A stretch of 64,000 nt of DNA from Symbiodinium natans (Eukaryota; Sar; Dinophyceae; Suessiales; Symbiodiniaceae): NCBI GenBank assembly GCA_905221605.1, contig CAJNDS010002382.1:62001-126000 (forward strand), given 5' to 3'. Numbering within the stretch: the first letter of the stretch is position 1; every line of letters begins with the position of its first letter. Below the pieces are notes generated by a model. That model was not told where the DNA came from, made no database searches, and saw only the letters and a program-made list of their open reading frames with translations. Of this stretch, positions 52,981-64,000 are shown piece by piece. Made by a program: the position numbers and the translations under genes.

Positions 52981-53926
52981 TTGAAATTGTCGGCTTGGTC
53001 TCTCGCGGTGGCGTCAGGCCCGTGGCCAGCTTGGCCCACGGAGTATCCATCGCTGCTTCCTCCGCATGGAGGCCTTGCAGGATCGGCCCAAACACCGCCG
53101 AGGAAGGCAAGGGCGCCCCATCCAGTGACTTGGCGGTGTCGGTGGATGTTGTCCTCGGGCTCTTGCTGGGACGTTCTTCCGCAGCGGGGCACGCAGTCGT
53201 GCGCTTGGACCAACGATTCTGTGGCAGTGCCGGAGTGCGTGGTGGCTGAACCGGTGCAGGCAGAGAGGCAATTCCCGAACCAGAGAGACCGGGAGGTACA
53301 CCTGCCAGAGTAGGGGCTGCAGACGTCTGTAATTGTGTCGCACTCAACCCTGGAACTGCCGGGCGTAAGTGGTCTCCCGGCAAGGAACCCAGTTGCTCCA
53401 GATTCTTGAGGACATCCCTGGTTTGCTGCACCGCGCTCGGCATATGGGGCCCCCAGATGGCTCCCAGGCTGTCCTGAGCCTTCCCCAGCAGATCTTGCGT
53501 AGCAGCAGAGGCGGGAGGGTTCATGTGAGTCGACAAGAGCTGCAAGGCCTCCATAGTGTCCACATCCAATTCCTTCCCCTGCCGCTCGACATCCGCAAGG
53601 TGGTGAAGGAGATGGTCTGCTAGCCGTGCAAACCACGCAAAAGCAGATCCAGCCAGGTCCTGTTTGGCCTTCACGTTGGACTCGAGACGTTTGGAGGCTC
53701 GTGCAATCTGCGTTGCGACGAAGTTGGCCTCCTGAGCCATGGTGCGCGTCGCCGTGGCCTCCTCCGTTGCCAGCACCGCCGAATGCAATCTGCCGGCGCG
53801 TGATTGCAGTGCAGAGATGACTGAAGCTGGGGGTACAAACTTGATTGTACTGGTAGTCGGGGTCGTAGTTTTGGAACCCTTCGAGCCTCCACCCTTCATC
53901 TTCTCTTCTTTTGCCTTCGGCGGCAT
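52977..53926 (-). CDS. LINE ORF1, N-terminal half
   Basis: Starts MPPKAKEEKMKGGGSKGSK at 53,926, a basic, probably disordered N-terminus. The frame is open to 54,091, but this ATG gives the best protein-like start. Residues about 40-200 are helical and may form a coiled coil (RLHSAVLATEEATATRTMAQ; LADVERQGKELDVDTMEALQ). A Pro-rich linker follows (PAPVQPPRTPALPQNRWSKR), and the half ends at ETKPTIST where the transposon entered. It joins in frame with 27,245-26,720. A competing ORF in another minus frame (to 54,227) is the shadow. No RRM or zinc knuckle is visible. Confidence 0.78.
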
Positions 53927-54350
53927 GCTGCCGTGGTGCGCCAGAAGTCGTAGACGATCCCCGGGGCGAGAGATACCCCTGCGGAGGTTGGCCCTTGCAC
54001 GGGCTCGTTGAAGCCGGAGTCTCCTGTGCCACCCAGGAGATCGGCACCGGCGCGCCGTTGGGGCTGGCTGCCCAAAGCGCGATGCGCACACCAGCTAGGA
54101 GGGTGCCCAAGGCACAGCCTAACCAGACGTGAAAGCAGCCTGCTCCAAGCTGCATGCAAGCTCCCTCACCACGATGGGAGCGGGCCAGCTTCCCCCAGGA
54201 AGCCAACCAAGCCACAGTAGGTGGCACGCAAGGGCCCTCGAGGCCGATTGCAGCGCGTCAACAAATGGACGCTGGGGTTTTGCTAAGAACAGCAAGATGT
54301 GGCTCGAGGGCACGAACCACAAAACACTGTCGTTTGAGCAGAAACGCCTG
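53927..54350 (-). other. Presumed LINE 5' untranslated region
   Basis: Lies between the candidate target duplication and the ORF1 start. GC-rich with partial ORFs but no clear protein. No promoter element is recognisable; an internal promoter would be expected for a LINE. Confidence 0.45.
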
Positions 54351-54362
54351 CCCTGTAAACCC
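54351..54362. repeat. Candidate LINE target-site duplication, right copy
   Basis: GCCCTGTAAACC, an exact match to 12,174-12,185. It sets the LINE 5' end. The sequence resembles the surrounding telomere-like motifs, so this end is less certain than the ends of the nested element. Confidence 0.55.
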
Positions 54363-57300
54363 CAAAAGCCCTAAACTTCAGAACCTAAAGCCCCTATTGT
54401 GTCAGAAACAGCCTTTCTTGGCACTCAAAAGGAAGAACATGTATATACCATGCCCTAAACCCTAAGGCCCGGAAGTCCTAAACGCATACACCCTTAAACC
54501 CCCAAAGCCCGAAAATCGTTAAACCCCAACAGCCCTGAACCCTACAACCCCAAAACCTTCAAAAGTTAAACCTCGGGAGCCCCCCCCCCCCCCCCCAAAA
54601 AAAAACCCAAAACCTCCCTCCAAGCCCTAGAAATCCAAAGCGCTGCCTTGGCCCGAGCCACGGCCGCGCGCCGCCGAGCCGCAAAGTCCCCACAGTGGGC
54701 CACGAACTCGTCCAGGGCGGGTACTGCCTGGAGGACTCAAAGCGAGGGTGCAGGGTTCAGGGTTGAGGCTAGCAGGCCTAATATGGGTCCTGTGGCTTGT
54801 AGAACTGTAGATGGGTAGGAGTAGAACTGCGGAATTGTGAGGGCTTTGGAGTTTCGGAACGCTTTATTGCGAAAGCGAATGTTGAGTGCAGAAGGTCATC
54901 TCAAACACAGCTGTACATGCGAAGAACCTACTGCCGCCTCGCCGACAAAGTCGGAGATGGCTTCGAGGCCCACAATGTGACCCAACGCCTCGCAGAGATA
55001 ATGGGATGAACTTTGGATTCAGGGGGCCAAATGAGTGATGCGTGGAGGACTTGGACTGAGGACAGGGCCCGTGGTGCCGAAGCTTCCCAGTGCCGACCTT
55101 GCTGAAGTTTCTCAAGTTGTGCAGCCGACAGGTGTTGGATGGTTTTGAGATCCAGGGCAGTCCTTCGGGCACCGGGGATTTGGTATCGTAAGGCTTAGCA
55201 AGTCACAAAATTAAGGAGACTTATTCTTCCCCGAGACTGGGTTAGATTTCGAGGCTTACGGGGTGCAGCTTCGTGGCCCCGCTCTGCGAAATCGGCCACC
55301 TCTCCACGCACTGCCTGCAAGTTAGATGTTCTTGATTGGGCTTGGGGCCCTTTGGGGGGGGGGGGGGGGGGTGTTGGAGGCTTGTTCTTTCTATATGTGT
55401 TCTGCTTTTCTGTTTTCGTATGTTTTGCGGATTGGGGTGTGGCCTTGAGTTTTGGGAATTTTGTGTAGGCTAGGAGGCTAGGTGTAGACTGTGCAGGCTG
55501 CTAGAATTGTTGCCCAAGGCTTTGCTGACCTATTAGCATGATCGTTTGGACCGCAGGGTTCACATTCGCCCAAACGTTACACATCCCATGCGAACATTAA
55601 CGGTCATTCTTGTCATGATCTTCGCGGGCTGCTGCTGAGATCACGATTCAAAGTGTGCTCACGCTAGCAAAGCTATGCAGAAGCCCGCCATACGCAACAC
55701 TCTTGTTTGCAATCTCGTGCGGCCTGGCAGAAGGGAGGCTAGCAGCCGCTAGTTCCGCTAGTTATTGTAGCACAGGGCGGCGCTTTGATTCTAGCTTTTC
55801 TTATCACGGCAGATCGCTGTGCAATGACCTGGCGTTTGTGCGAAAAAGTTTTGCATTTCTTCGTTCATGGCTTTCGGGCTGCCAATAGCAGGCAACTAAA
55901 CCCTGAAGGCCCTGTAGAAGCCTAAAAACCTGGAGAGACCCCACGCAGAGTCCAACTAAACCCAGGGGAGGGCTCCTGGATCTCCTCCAAATCCTCCTTG
56001 AGCTTGCCCTCGGAGCCGAAGAGCCCTGGCCGGTTGGGAAAAGTGCCAACTTCTTACGTTGGATTCGTGGGGTGAACTGTCTGAACTGCATGGGGCAGCC
56101 TGACAACGGAATGAGTACCAAGTGCCTGGGAACCCTCCCAACACACAGACGTACCAGGGTTGTGGCTTAAAGGTTCTCATCTACACAGGCATCGCGCACT
56201 CATCATGCACGATCGGCATCTTTCCCCTGCCACGTACCCCAGCATCGTCATGCTGCCTCAAGCGTGAGTCAGTACTTGGAAGCTGCAGCGAGTCCAGAAA
56301 CGCTGCAGCTAGTCCCTGCTTGCAGGTTGTATTCTTTTAACGGACGACGCGCAGTACAGTCGAGTGCGTTTCATGGGCCTTTCTACCATTGTACTACTCT
56401 TCTGGCTATGTCTAGGAGTCTGGCCTTATGGTCTGCCACCGTACGGTCATCCTGAACATCCTGAACCCAAAGAAGTCCAGAAATAAAGCTGCTTACCAAA
56501 AAAGCGAATCGACTTGGTGACCTTCCAGCCCGGCAAAAAATGCGCCTTCTGCCTCACCGTCGTCCAGGCAGTCCAACTCCACGGCCAGCCGGCTCAGTCG
56601 AAGATCGCACGCCTGCGACTCGGGATCAAGAAACCCTGGATAAGCCCGAAACAGGTTCAGCCACGTAGGGTGATTGGCCCTGGTCATGAAATAGGAAAGA
56701 AAGAAAACAAACCCAGCAAATGACTCTTCATACAGGTACAGAAGCAAATATGACATGTGGCTGTCAGGCATGCGCAGACTCGGAAATCACCATCCTGCTG
56801 TGATGGCCAGCGTGGCTCTCCATGCTGCTCACCCGGCTGCTCACCAGAGGTTCAAAGTAAGAGGGAGGTATGGAAGCAAGAGCTAACATGCATGAGACAA
56901 CTGGCACTGCGCCGCGGAGCAAGCACTGCATTGCTGTACTATACCTGCTTGCCCAAGATATGACCAGATCCTCTGCGTCTTTGACATGACGATCCAACTT
57001 TCAAGCTCAAAGCTTCAAACTCTTCGTTCCAAGCTGGTTTGTGTATGCTGCGCAACGGGGAGGGCGTAGCTCCGGAAATGCTTGAAACTCTAGACCTGCA
57101 ACGCACATATTGTGCGAATCACTTATTTGTACAACTGCAGAGGAGGGAAACGGTATACGCCAACGATCCGAAGTTCTCCCTTTGCTTTGCAAAAATCTTG
57201 TCAGAGCCTCCAGCCCACGCAGCAAGCCGCGCAACACGGCACCGAGGCGATCCTGGCAGGGTCTTCGGACCCGCCCGTGAGCCGGAAATGCCCGGCCCCG

Positions 57301-58333
57301 GCAATCATAGGGCACAGGGTCAAGGGATACCTGTCCACGCACAAACTTGACTTTGGAGGCTGCTTTCGGGACTCCCCCTTTAACTTTTGGAGGTTGCGGG
57401 AGTGGTTCTGTAGCTCAAGAGGATGCCGTGTGTGCCGGATCCCCCATCTGTAGCCCGTCCTGCAGCGTTTCCATGTCGCAGGCCTGAATCTCTTCCCAGC
57501 CTCAGAGCAGGGCCCCATGCACGTCTCTCATGTCTCTAAAGCATCTTCACACCCTTTGCTCCCGATGTGTGCAGACGGTGCATGTCCAGACACTCGCAGT
57601 ACAAACGCGTCAATAACTCGCTTGGCAGAGGCAGTGGGACTACGTACAACTGACACGACACCGGCAAGCCAGCTCTGACTGAAACCCTCCTTGGGGCTAG
57701 TCCATCTCGGCAGACCAAGAAGCTCTCGAAAACCCCAGCCCAAACCTTTTAACCCTAATTTGAGCTACACACCAAATGCTGCAAGGCCCTGTGCAGACGA
57801 CTCCTGAAATGCAAGTCGAGCAGCGAAGGGGCATGTCACCTCCCATCGCGGAGGCAAGGTACACTGACGCCACGTCCAGGCCTTCAAAATTCTTTGAGAG
57901 CGGGGCGATCTTGCAGGTGCCCGCAACTCCAAAACAATCTGCAAAAGGGCTGCCTGTCGCACTTCTGCACAACGAATCGTTTTTGCTACCTTCCGAACTG
58001 GCGAAAGGCTTCAGCCGCCCTTTTAAGGGACCTGACTTCGAGCACGCAGCGGAGGTTTTTCTCTCAGAGTTTTCGCACATCGGCAACCAAACGAGGACCA
58101 ATGCAACAAACACAATGGCTTTGAAACAGCCCCCGAAGCTTGGAGGTTGCACAATACTCAGTTTTGCATCGCACTAAGTCTCAAGCTGTGCCGCAGCGCT
58201 GTCGCTGCTGCGCGCCAGGACAAGTGCGCCACAATGAGGCTTTCCTTGCACATGCAACTGCCACGTCAGGGCCTGCGCCCAAACTTTCAACCCAACATAC
58301 CCTCGAAGCAGCAAAGCCACATTTCACAGAATG
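54363..58333. other. Gene-poor right flank with telomere-like motifs
   Basis: No supported gene. About 54,360-54,630 is a field of degenerate CCCTAAA-like pieces with poly-C/poly-A runs. A G run lies near 55,358-55,371. Short ORFs on both strands (for example around 57,040-57,350 and 57,780-58,150) lack domains and conflict with one another. Confidence 0.55.
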
Positions 58334-58360
58334 CCCCCCCCCCCCCCCCCCCCCCCCCCC
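58334..58360. repeat. 27-base poly-C run
   Basis: Uninterrupted C27. A second C-run follows at about 58,440-58,449. Long G/C homopolymers recur in this genome (for example 27,896-27,910 and 31,133-31,148). Confidence 0.95.
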
Positions 58361-58811
58361 TGCTCTTAACTACCCTGAATCTCTCCGAGCACCCTCAACA
58401 AAAACAAACCTTGTGGAACCCGAAAGCGCCCCCTGAAGCCCCCCCCCCCTGGAACCCTGATCCTGAAGACCCTGAAAAGCCTGAGTGCAGTGAGAGTACA
58501 CCCGGAGACATGGAGCAGTGGGCCGTGGTCGCCGGGACCTTCAACTACAGCTCAGCTTGGCAAGGTCCTAAATTCAGGTGACGGTACAGGTTACTTTGCG
58601 CAGGGTAGGGTAACAATGAGTACACGGTGCTTGAGTGATACAGTAGCTGGGGACATTGAAAACTCGCGAATCGCCAACCTTCGCTTCTGTTTTTCCTGGT
58701 GACTGTTGTCGATGCTGTCTCTCTTACTCCTCATGGGCCAATTGCGATGTGTACAAGCTTCAGCCATCAAGCTTGCTGTTGCACCCTTTCTAGGTAACCA
58801 CTCAACACCCC

Positions 58812-58870
58812 CCTTCCCCCTCCTCCTCCTCCTCCCTCCTCCTCCTCCTCCTCCTCCTCCTCCTCCTCCG
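58812..58870. repeat. (CCT)n microsatellite
   Basis: About 18-19 imperfect CCT/CTC triplets. It generates spurious poly-Pro and poly-Glu/Gly ORFs on opposite strands. Confidence 0.9.
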
Positions 58871-59014
58871 CCGCACTCAACAAGCACGATTCCCATCTCG
58901 CCTCCTGGGCCGGGGAATCCGCCTCCGTCCGGTCTGATGGTGTCCACTCCGGGTCCGACTCCACAGCGGCAGGGGGCTGCTCGCCTTCAAGCAGAGGAAC
59001 TAAAGGTTTAAAAA

Positions 59015-59312
59015 GCTACACGCACACAGACAGACACAGAGACACAGACACACGCAGAGACACACACACACACACACACACAGGCGCAGACGGACAGAGA
59101 CAGAGACAGAGACAGAGACAGAGACAGAGACGGAGACGGAGACGGAGACGGAGACGGAGACGGAGACGGAGACGGAGACGGAGACAGAGACAGAGACAGA
59201 GACAGAGACGGAGACAGAGACAGAGACAGATGCAGATACACAACCGGACAGACACGCGGACACCCACGCAGACACATACGCAGACACCCACGCAAACACA
59301 CACGTAGAACAA
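59015..59312. repeat. Compound (CACA)n / (AGAC)n / (GGAGAC)n minisatellite
   Basis: About 300 bp of near-continuous six-base and four-base repeats: CA-rich, then AGAGAC, then GGAGAC blocks, then mixed CACGCAGACACA. The opposite-strand Ser/Val/Cys/Leu-rich ORFs here are artefacts of the repeat. Confidence 0.95.
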
Positions 59313-62300
59313 GAAAAACCGCTTAAGATCGCCTCAAGGCCGGGCCGTCTTGTACGGTATTGGGGCTGCTTCTGGTCACAGAACTTGCAAACAAGAACCC
59401 TGGATGGTACAACACAGAGGGAGTCCGGGTGAAACCACAAGGCGGATGCTGCGAACAACAACACCCAAAGTCTGTGGCATGCTGGGCCCGAAAACCCCAA
59501 ACTGAATGAACCTTTTAAAAGACCCTCGAGGGCGAAGCAGAAGGTCAGAGCTTGAAAGCGCATCTCGAGTTTCGGCCTTCATTTCGTGGCGAGCTGGCGC
59601 TGTAGTCCTCCAAACCCTTTGCCACCTTCGCAGTGTGGCACTGTGCCTACCTGTCGCACTGAGTTGTGCGCAGTGCAAGTGGCGTTTGCAAACATTCTTG
59701 TGCGGCTAGTGCACAAGAAAGCATCCTTCCCGTAAGTTCTACCTCAGAGCCTAGCTTGCAACCTCGAGAGGCAAAAGGAATCGTCAAAACGGCCCTGGCT
59801 CCAATACGATTCCTCCTCGTCTTGAAACCCCCCTCTTCCGCAATACACACCTATCATTGCATGCACTATAAACTCATATAACTACAGACATAGGTAAACA
59901 CTGCATCTTGAAGAAGGTTCAGCTTCATGCCCTGCCCGAAGTCAAAACTCCAAAGCCTGACCCTCATCTGCCTGAGATTCCAAGACTTGCGCCAGTTGAG
60001 CTCAGCGCTAACCCCGACTTCCGAACCATGAGCCCAGGCCCCTCAAAACCTCAAGCCTCGCAACTTTAGAGTGGCAACTCCTACATGTGTACGAGCCATT
60101 GAGAGCCTATAGACAGCTCGGGAATGCCATGAGCAGAAGCTCCTTGCCATGGGGTTTGGGTTATGGAGGGACGTGAACGGACTTCAAGCCTGGTAATTAT
60201 TGCTAACATAATTATTCTGTTCTTCTGGACGGCTAGTGCCATGGTTATAGCGGTTCTTATTCTGGGAAATGCTCGACCTGATGCGTCTTCTCCGGAGACT
60301 CTGCCATGGCAGTCGGGCGCAACGGCGTGAACCTCTCCTGGGTTTAGGGTTTGCTTCGTGTCTTGGGCATGGAGGTATTTTCGCACCTCCTTTCAGAATT
60401 TGCACTTCAGTGCTACTTTAGGATTGTGGAATTGTGGAGTTCGCGGTGTAGGTTGAAGAATTTCAGGCCAATGAAGGGCGCATGGGAGGTTAAGATTCTC
60501 GCACTTAACCTTAATGGCGCAGCTGACCCAAGGCCCACGAACATGCTAGCCCTAAAGCCGAAAGCCCCTAAAACGCTCAACTATAAACCATATACACCTG
60601 AAACCCTATTGACCCCTAAACCCTATAAACCCTGTCAACACTATAACCCCCATATGCGAACCCTATAAGCCCTATAACCCCTATATACGAACCCTATGAT
60701 AAACCCTATATAAACCCTACATAAACCCCATACAAACCTCATAAAACCCTTCTCCCGAGCGGCCCCGAAAAAGGAGGCGACGCGGCCCTTGGCGGTCGAT
60801 GCGTTGCTTCCGAGGCCCAGAAGTAAGCCGCGGACCTGCGAAGAAGCGGCTCGGCTTGAAGGGGCTTTCGGGGGCTTTCGGGGACTTTTAGGAGATGAAG
60901 AGCAATCTCAAGGGGAGCAGGGGCTTCAGTATGGGCTTCAGAGCAAGGAGAGTGTCGGAGTTCAGGCCTCAGGGCCCTCAACTCCCGACCCCTCTTCCTA
61001 AAACCACGCTTCCCTTCTCCATGCGCAACGTGATCACAAACAATATGTAAGCCCCAGAGCTTGTCGGCCTGAGGTATTGTAGACACACACGCACATATGC
61101 TCGACTGCTGACTCTGAATGCACGACGCAACGGTGAACGCATAATGCAAAATTCTTGATCACTTGCAGGCAAAGTGACATCCAAGCCGGTGGCAGATGCC
61201 CACAACTTCGACTCGAACAAACTCACCGCCAAAGCTTGTGCCGCATCCTCGGCCGAGCAGCAATGCATTCTCGTCGGCTGCAGATATCCTATTCCCCACA
61301 ACTCCTCTTCACTGGGTCTTGCTTTGGAGGCTGTAGAAGCTTGGGTATGCTGTTCCGATGCACATCCTCATTCTCAATCGGCTGGGTCCAAATGGGACGG
61401 GCCTGTTGCAAGAACTGATGTTAAGCTGTATCTTCTGCGGCTTCCAAACCTCCCTCATTGCAAAAAAACTGCTTGACAAGTACTGTACACGTTCTTGAAA
61501 TCCATCTCAGAGACGAAAGACGCAGGCACCGGCGCCAAGAGAAGCGCCACACGCTCGGGATCCCATGCAAGCTTCGCAAAAAGAGGCCCCGAGTCCCAAA
61601 CCTGTATCCTCTGATCGCTGCGACCCCTCTTCTGCCCTGTTCCTGGCTGCTGCCGAATCTCCGGCTCACCACCTGGAGCTCAAAGCAACATGCTGCTAAA
61701 ACAGACACATACATGGTCCAAAGCATAGCCTGACACATCATTCACCACCTCCGAAAGCCTCGCTTAACTCCCTCTCAGGGGTTCGAAGCATCAGCATTGG
61801 GATGAGGGGCTCAGGACCCTAAAGAGGAGAAATGGCCTTCTGTGCCTGGAGCCGTCTCAACCTAGTCATCTTGGAACTAGCTTCATTTGGCGTGGTTGAT
61901 TGCTTAAAGGGCTTAAAGGATCAACAAATCTGGGGATTTTGTAAATTCATGGTGGAAGGGTATATAGGGCTTGATGCGTCCAGGGCTAGGGTAGGGCAGG
62001 AGTCCAGCCACACCTGTATCAGCACCCAGTGGTGACTCTGCCAATGTCATCGCATCTTGCTTGATGCCGGCTCGCTTCGGTTGGCAGTGTGAATTCGATA
62101 AGGTTAAGGTGGAGTTTAGGAAAGTTAGGGGTTCAGGGTTTTACAGCGCATGCTTCTTAGAATAGGATGAGGTGTGTAAGGCTTTAGGGCCAGCCCGGCC
62201 CTAGTTGAACCCAAGCCCTTCTACAGTGTAACCTACGACGTCTGAAGGCGTGAGCTCTCTGGGCGCATGCATGAGTTCATGATATGATGTGTTGCCTCTG

Positions 62301-64000
62301 CTTGAGAGGACTGGGAGCGGCGATTATGCAGCAGCAAGCTTTAAGTATACACTTGTGGTCATCGTCACCTTAATTAGCGAGGTTCACGCCCAAGGCTTTG
62401 TGCCGCGAGGCCGCGGGGAAGCGTTAGCAACAGGACGCCCCGGGAAGCGAGCCTGTTCCCACTGCTGACTCCGCTCACAAGCGGAAAGGGCAGTGTTGAA
62501 GCTGATCCTGAAGCGTGGCTCTTGTGCGATCCCAGTTACGGCAGACACCCAAACCCCAAATCTCAGCAAGCATTTGCTGCTCTTACGCCTGGCATCAAGG
62601 GAGGTGCTAGTATTGCGTAATGAGAACAACATAGAACAACCTGTCAGGCCGCCACCATAAGCACCGTACGAAGGCTCAGGGCCCCACGTATCCACTGCAT
62701 CGCCGGCGAGCAGAAATACTTGCAAGGCCTGAAAAGAGATCAGTCTCTAAACCCCAAAATTAGCCCCCGCCTTGAAATGTCTGACAAGCAGAAATGGACA
62801 ATTCAGAAACTCGAACAGGGTCTCCGGGTCCAGGTCACAGAATCTCAAATTCTCAAGGCAGCTGGCCTTGAAAGGCCTGAAACTAAATCAAGCTGCACGG
62901 TGAATCCGCTTCAAAGTGCCACATCGCACGTGCTCCGTTCACCTGCCTCTTGCCAGAGGAGGCGCCTCCCCAGAAGCGTGATGCTCTGCGTCTGATCCTG
63001 GCGTTGATAGGCCCGAGGAAGCAGTTGGTTCTCAAGGCTTTCTTCTTTCAAAATAGTTTTTGGAGCAGGGGATCTGAAGCGCCCACAACAAACTAACGAC
63101 TGTCAGGGAGCCCTTAACAAGAATTAGAGTTTTGAATAAAAGTTGTTTGACAAGCCCCAAGTTTGTCTGTACAGAGAAGGGGGGGCACACAAAAGGAGAG
63201 AAGACACCTTCGCCAACGGAGGGTCCTTTGGCTTCAATTTCGGAGCGAGCGTGAGCAACATCTCCACATCCTCCCGAGCCTGCAACTTTCGAGGGCACCC
63301 ACTAAAACCTGAAAGGTCTTGAGCCTTCAAGTTTCTTCCCCAAAGGCCCCAAAGCTTGCTAAATCCGAAAGCCAAAGCCTCAAATCTCCACCGCCAGGTT
63401 TTGTGTTAGACCAGCACACTGAGCCGGCTGCTGAGGTCTCTTGAGCTACAAACGCAGGAACCCAATAAAGAGTCTCCAACGTATCAGGTGTCGATGGGGG
63501 GGGGGGGGGGAGGGGTAGACTTGAAGCGGCAGAAACATTCCCACGAACAGGGGCTAAGGCGGCGAGCACTAGTAAACTGGTTCAAGTTGTGATATGTCTA
63601 GGTTCCCACCGGCAGATGGAGTGTGAAGCAAGTTATCTATCAAGAGGCCAAAGGAGGAGGCACCGTCAGGCTCGTGACATACTGTATTGGGGTTTTTGTG
63701 AAGGCCTCGAGCCTAAATCCAGAGCGGAGTGTTCGGGGACGGTTCTGGATTGAGCCCATTCTCTCGCGACTCATTTCTGCTCCGCCGATCCGGCTTGCTG
63801 CGCGGGGTATGCTGTCCAACCAATCAGACTAACACATTGTATAATGGGTGAGCAACACTTTGTCACGATGTGATTGTCGATCACCCTCTATTACTCATCG
63901 CAAGCCCGTAGTTCCTCTCCTGGGTACGTCAACCCTGAGCCTAGGTGGTGGCACCCGGCTGTTGGACCAAGGCCACTTGAAGGTTCATGGGTTCTTTGGA
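59313..64000. other. Gene-poor right flank
   Basis: No supported gene. About 60,535-60,750 is a dense degenerate telomere-like field (AACCCTATAAACC-type units). A G-run lies near 63,497-63,511. A weak plus-strand coding-like patch at about 61,165-61,480 (AKACAASSAEQQCILVGCRY) ends without context and is not called. Confidence 0.5.
60535..60750. repeat. Degenerate telomere-like field
   Basis: Around twelve loosely spaced ACCCTATAA/AAACCCTA units on the plus strand, more AT-rich than the others. It is interstitial, since sequence continues on both sides. Confidence 0.75.

Larger units (their letters stand above)
12186..54350 (-). mobile_element. Giant LINE-like non-LTR retrotransposon, interrupted by a nested transposon
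   Basis: Minus-strand element with ORF1 (split), a very long membrane-type polyprotein, RNase H, EEP endonuclease, reverse transcriptase and a zinc-finger tail. No long terminal repeats are present. The 3' end is a GGAA simple repeat, and a candidate 12-bp target-site duplication flanks the element. Subtracting the 25,727-bp nested element and one 4-bp duplication leaves about 16.4 kb, two to three times the usual LINE size. This copy is decayed: apparent one-base frameshifts lie near 13,385, 15,490 and 22,635, and a segment of about 0.6 kb near 24.8-25.4 kb is inverted. Domain identity comes from motifs read directly. The 5' limit rests on the duplication alone. Confidence 0.85.

Noticed and set aside
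52968-54227. 419-codon minus-strand ORF overlapping ORF1
   Set aside because: It is in a different frame from the protein-like ORF1 sequence and fails the in-frame rejoining test. Probably a shadow.
12186-54350. LTR retrotransposon
   Set aside because: No long terminal direct repeats, integrase or aspartic protease. The RT motifs plus EEP endonuclease indicate a non-LTR element.
59000-59563. Minus-strand Ser/Val-rich ORF of 187 codons
   Set aside because: Generated by the (GGAGAC)n/(AGAC)n minisatellite; no stop codons are expected in such a repeat.
54363-64000. tRNA, rRNA, snRNA or spliced-leader genes in the right flank
   Set aside because: I looked for cloverleaf-type arms and for the dinoflagellate spliced-leader sequence on both strands and saw no convincing match. 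A covariance-model scan would be decisive.

Overview
The window looks like nuclear DNA from a dinoflagellate, most likely of the Symbiodiniaceae type. That call is an inference. It rests on long gene-poor stretches full of degenerate telomere-like CCCTAAA/TTTAGGG motifs, very large non-LTR retroelement proteins, intron-rich weakly defined genes, a DNA cytosine methyltransferase of the mobile-element kind, and an RNase H-fold-like protein family that I remember as highly repeated in these genomes. There are no tRNAs, rRNAs, operons or bacterial signals.

Layout. 1-12,173 and 54,363-64,000 are non-coding flanks made of degenerate telomere-like motifs, homopolymer runs and microsatellites. Between them lies one huge minus-strand LINE-like retrotransposon (12,186-54,350). 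It ends 3' in a (GGAA)n tract and is bounded by a candidate 12-bp target-site duplication. Its parts, read on the minus strand, are ORF1; a giant multi-module membrane-type polyprotein; RNase H; an apurinic-like (EEP) endonuclease; reverse transcriptase; and a C-terminal zinc finger. Three frameshifts and an internal inversion of about 0.6 kb show this copy is decayed.

The main result is that the LINE is itself interrupted. A 25,727-bp element (27,250-52,976) with long terminal inverted repeats sits inside ORF1. It is flanked by a 4-bp duplication (AGCG on the + strand). Removing the element and one duplication copy rejoins ORF1 exactly in frame (491 codons plus stop). So the insertion is recent relative to the LINE, and both ends are defined to the base.

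Inside the nested element are plus-strand genes (29.2-43.6 kb) and minus-strand genes (44.6-47.1 and 49.9-51.8 kb). They include a multi-exon C5 cytosine methyltransferase-like gene with motifs I, IV, VI, VIII and X (37.3-39.5 kb); a multi-exon RNase H-fold/DDE-like candidate transposase gene (about 40.0-43.6 kb); a PARP/ADP-ribosyltransferase-like gene; two paralogous coiled-coil genes; a zinc-ribbon ORF; and several unknown proteins. Three local arrays (plus one degenerate unit) of an 86/93-bp unit with two palindromes, and a 942-bp internal inverted repeat, structure the interior. A 100-N assembly gap lies at the edge of that internal repeat. The whole looks like a giant cargo-carrying terminal-inverted-repeat transposon nested in a giant LINE.
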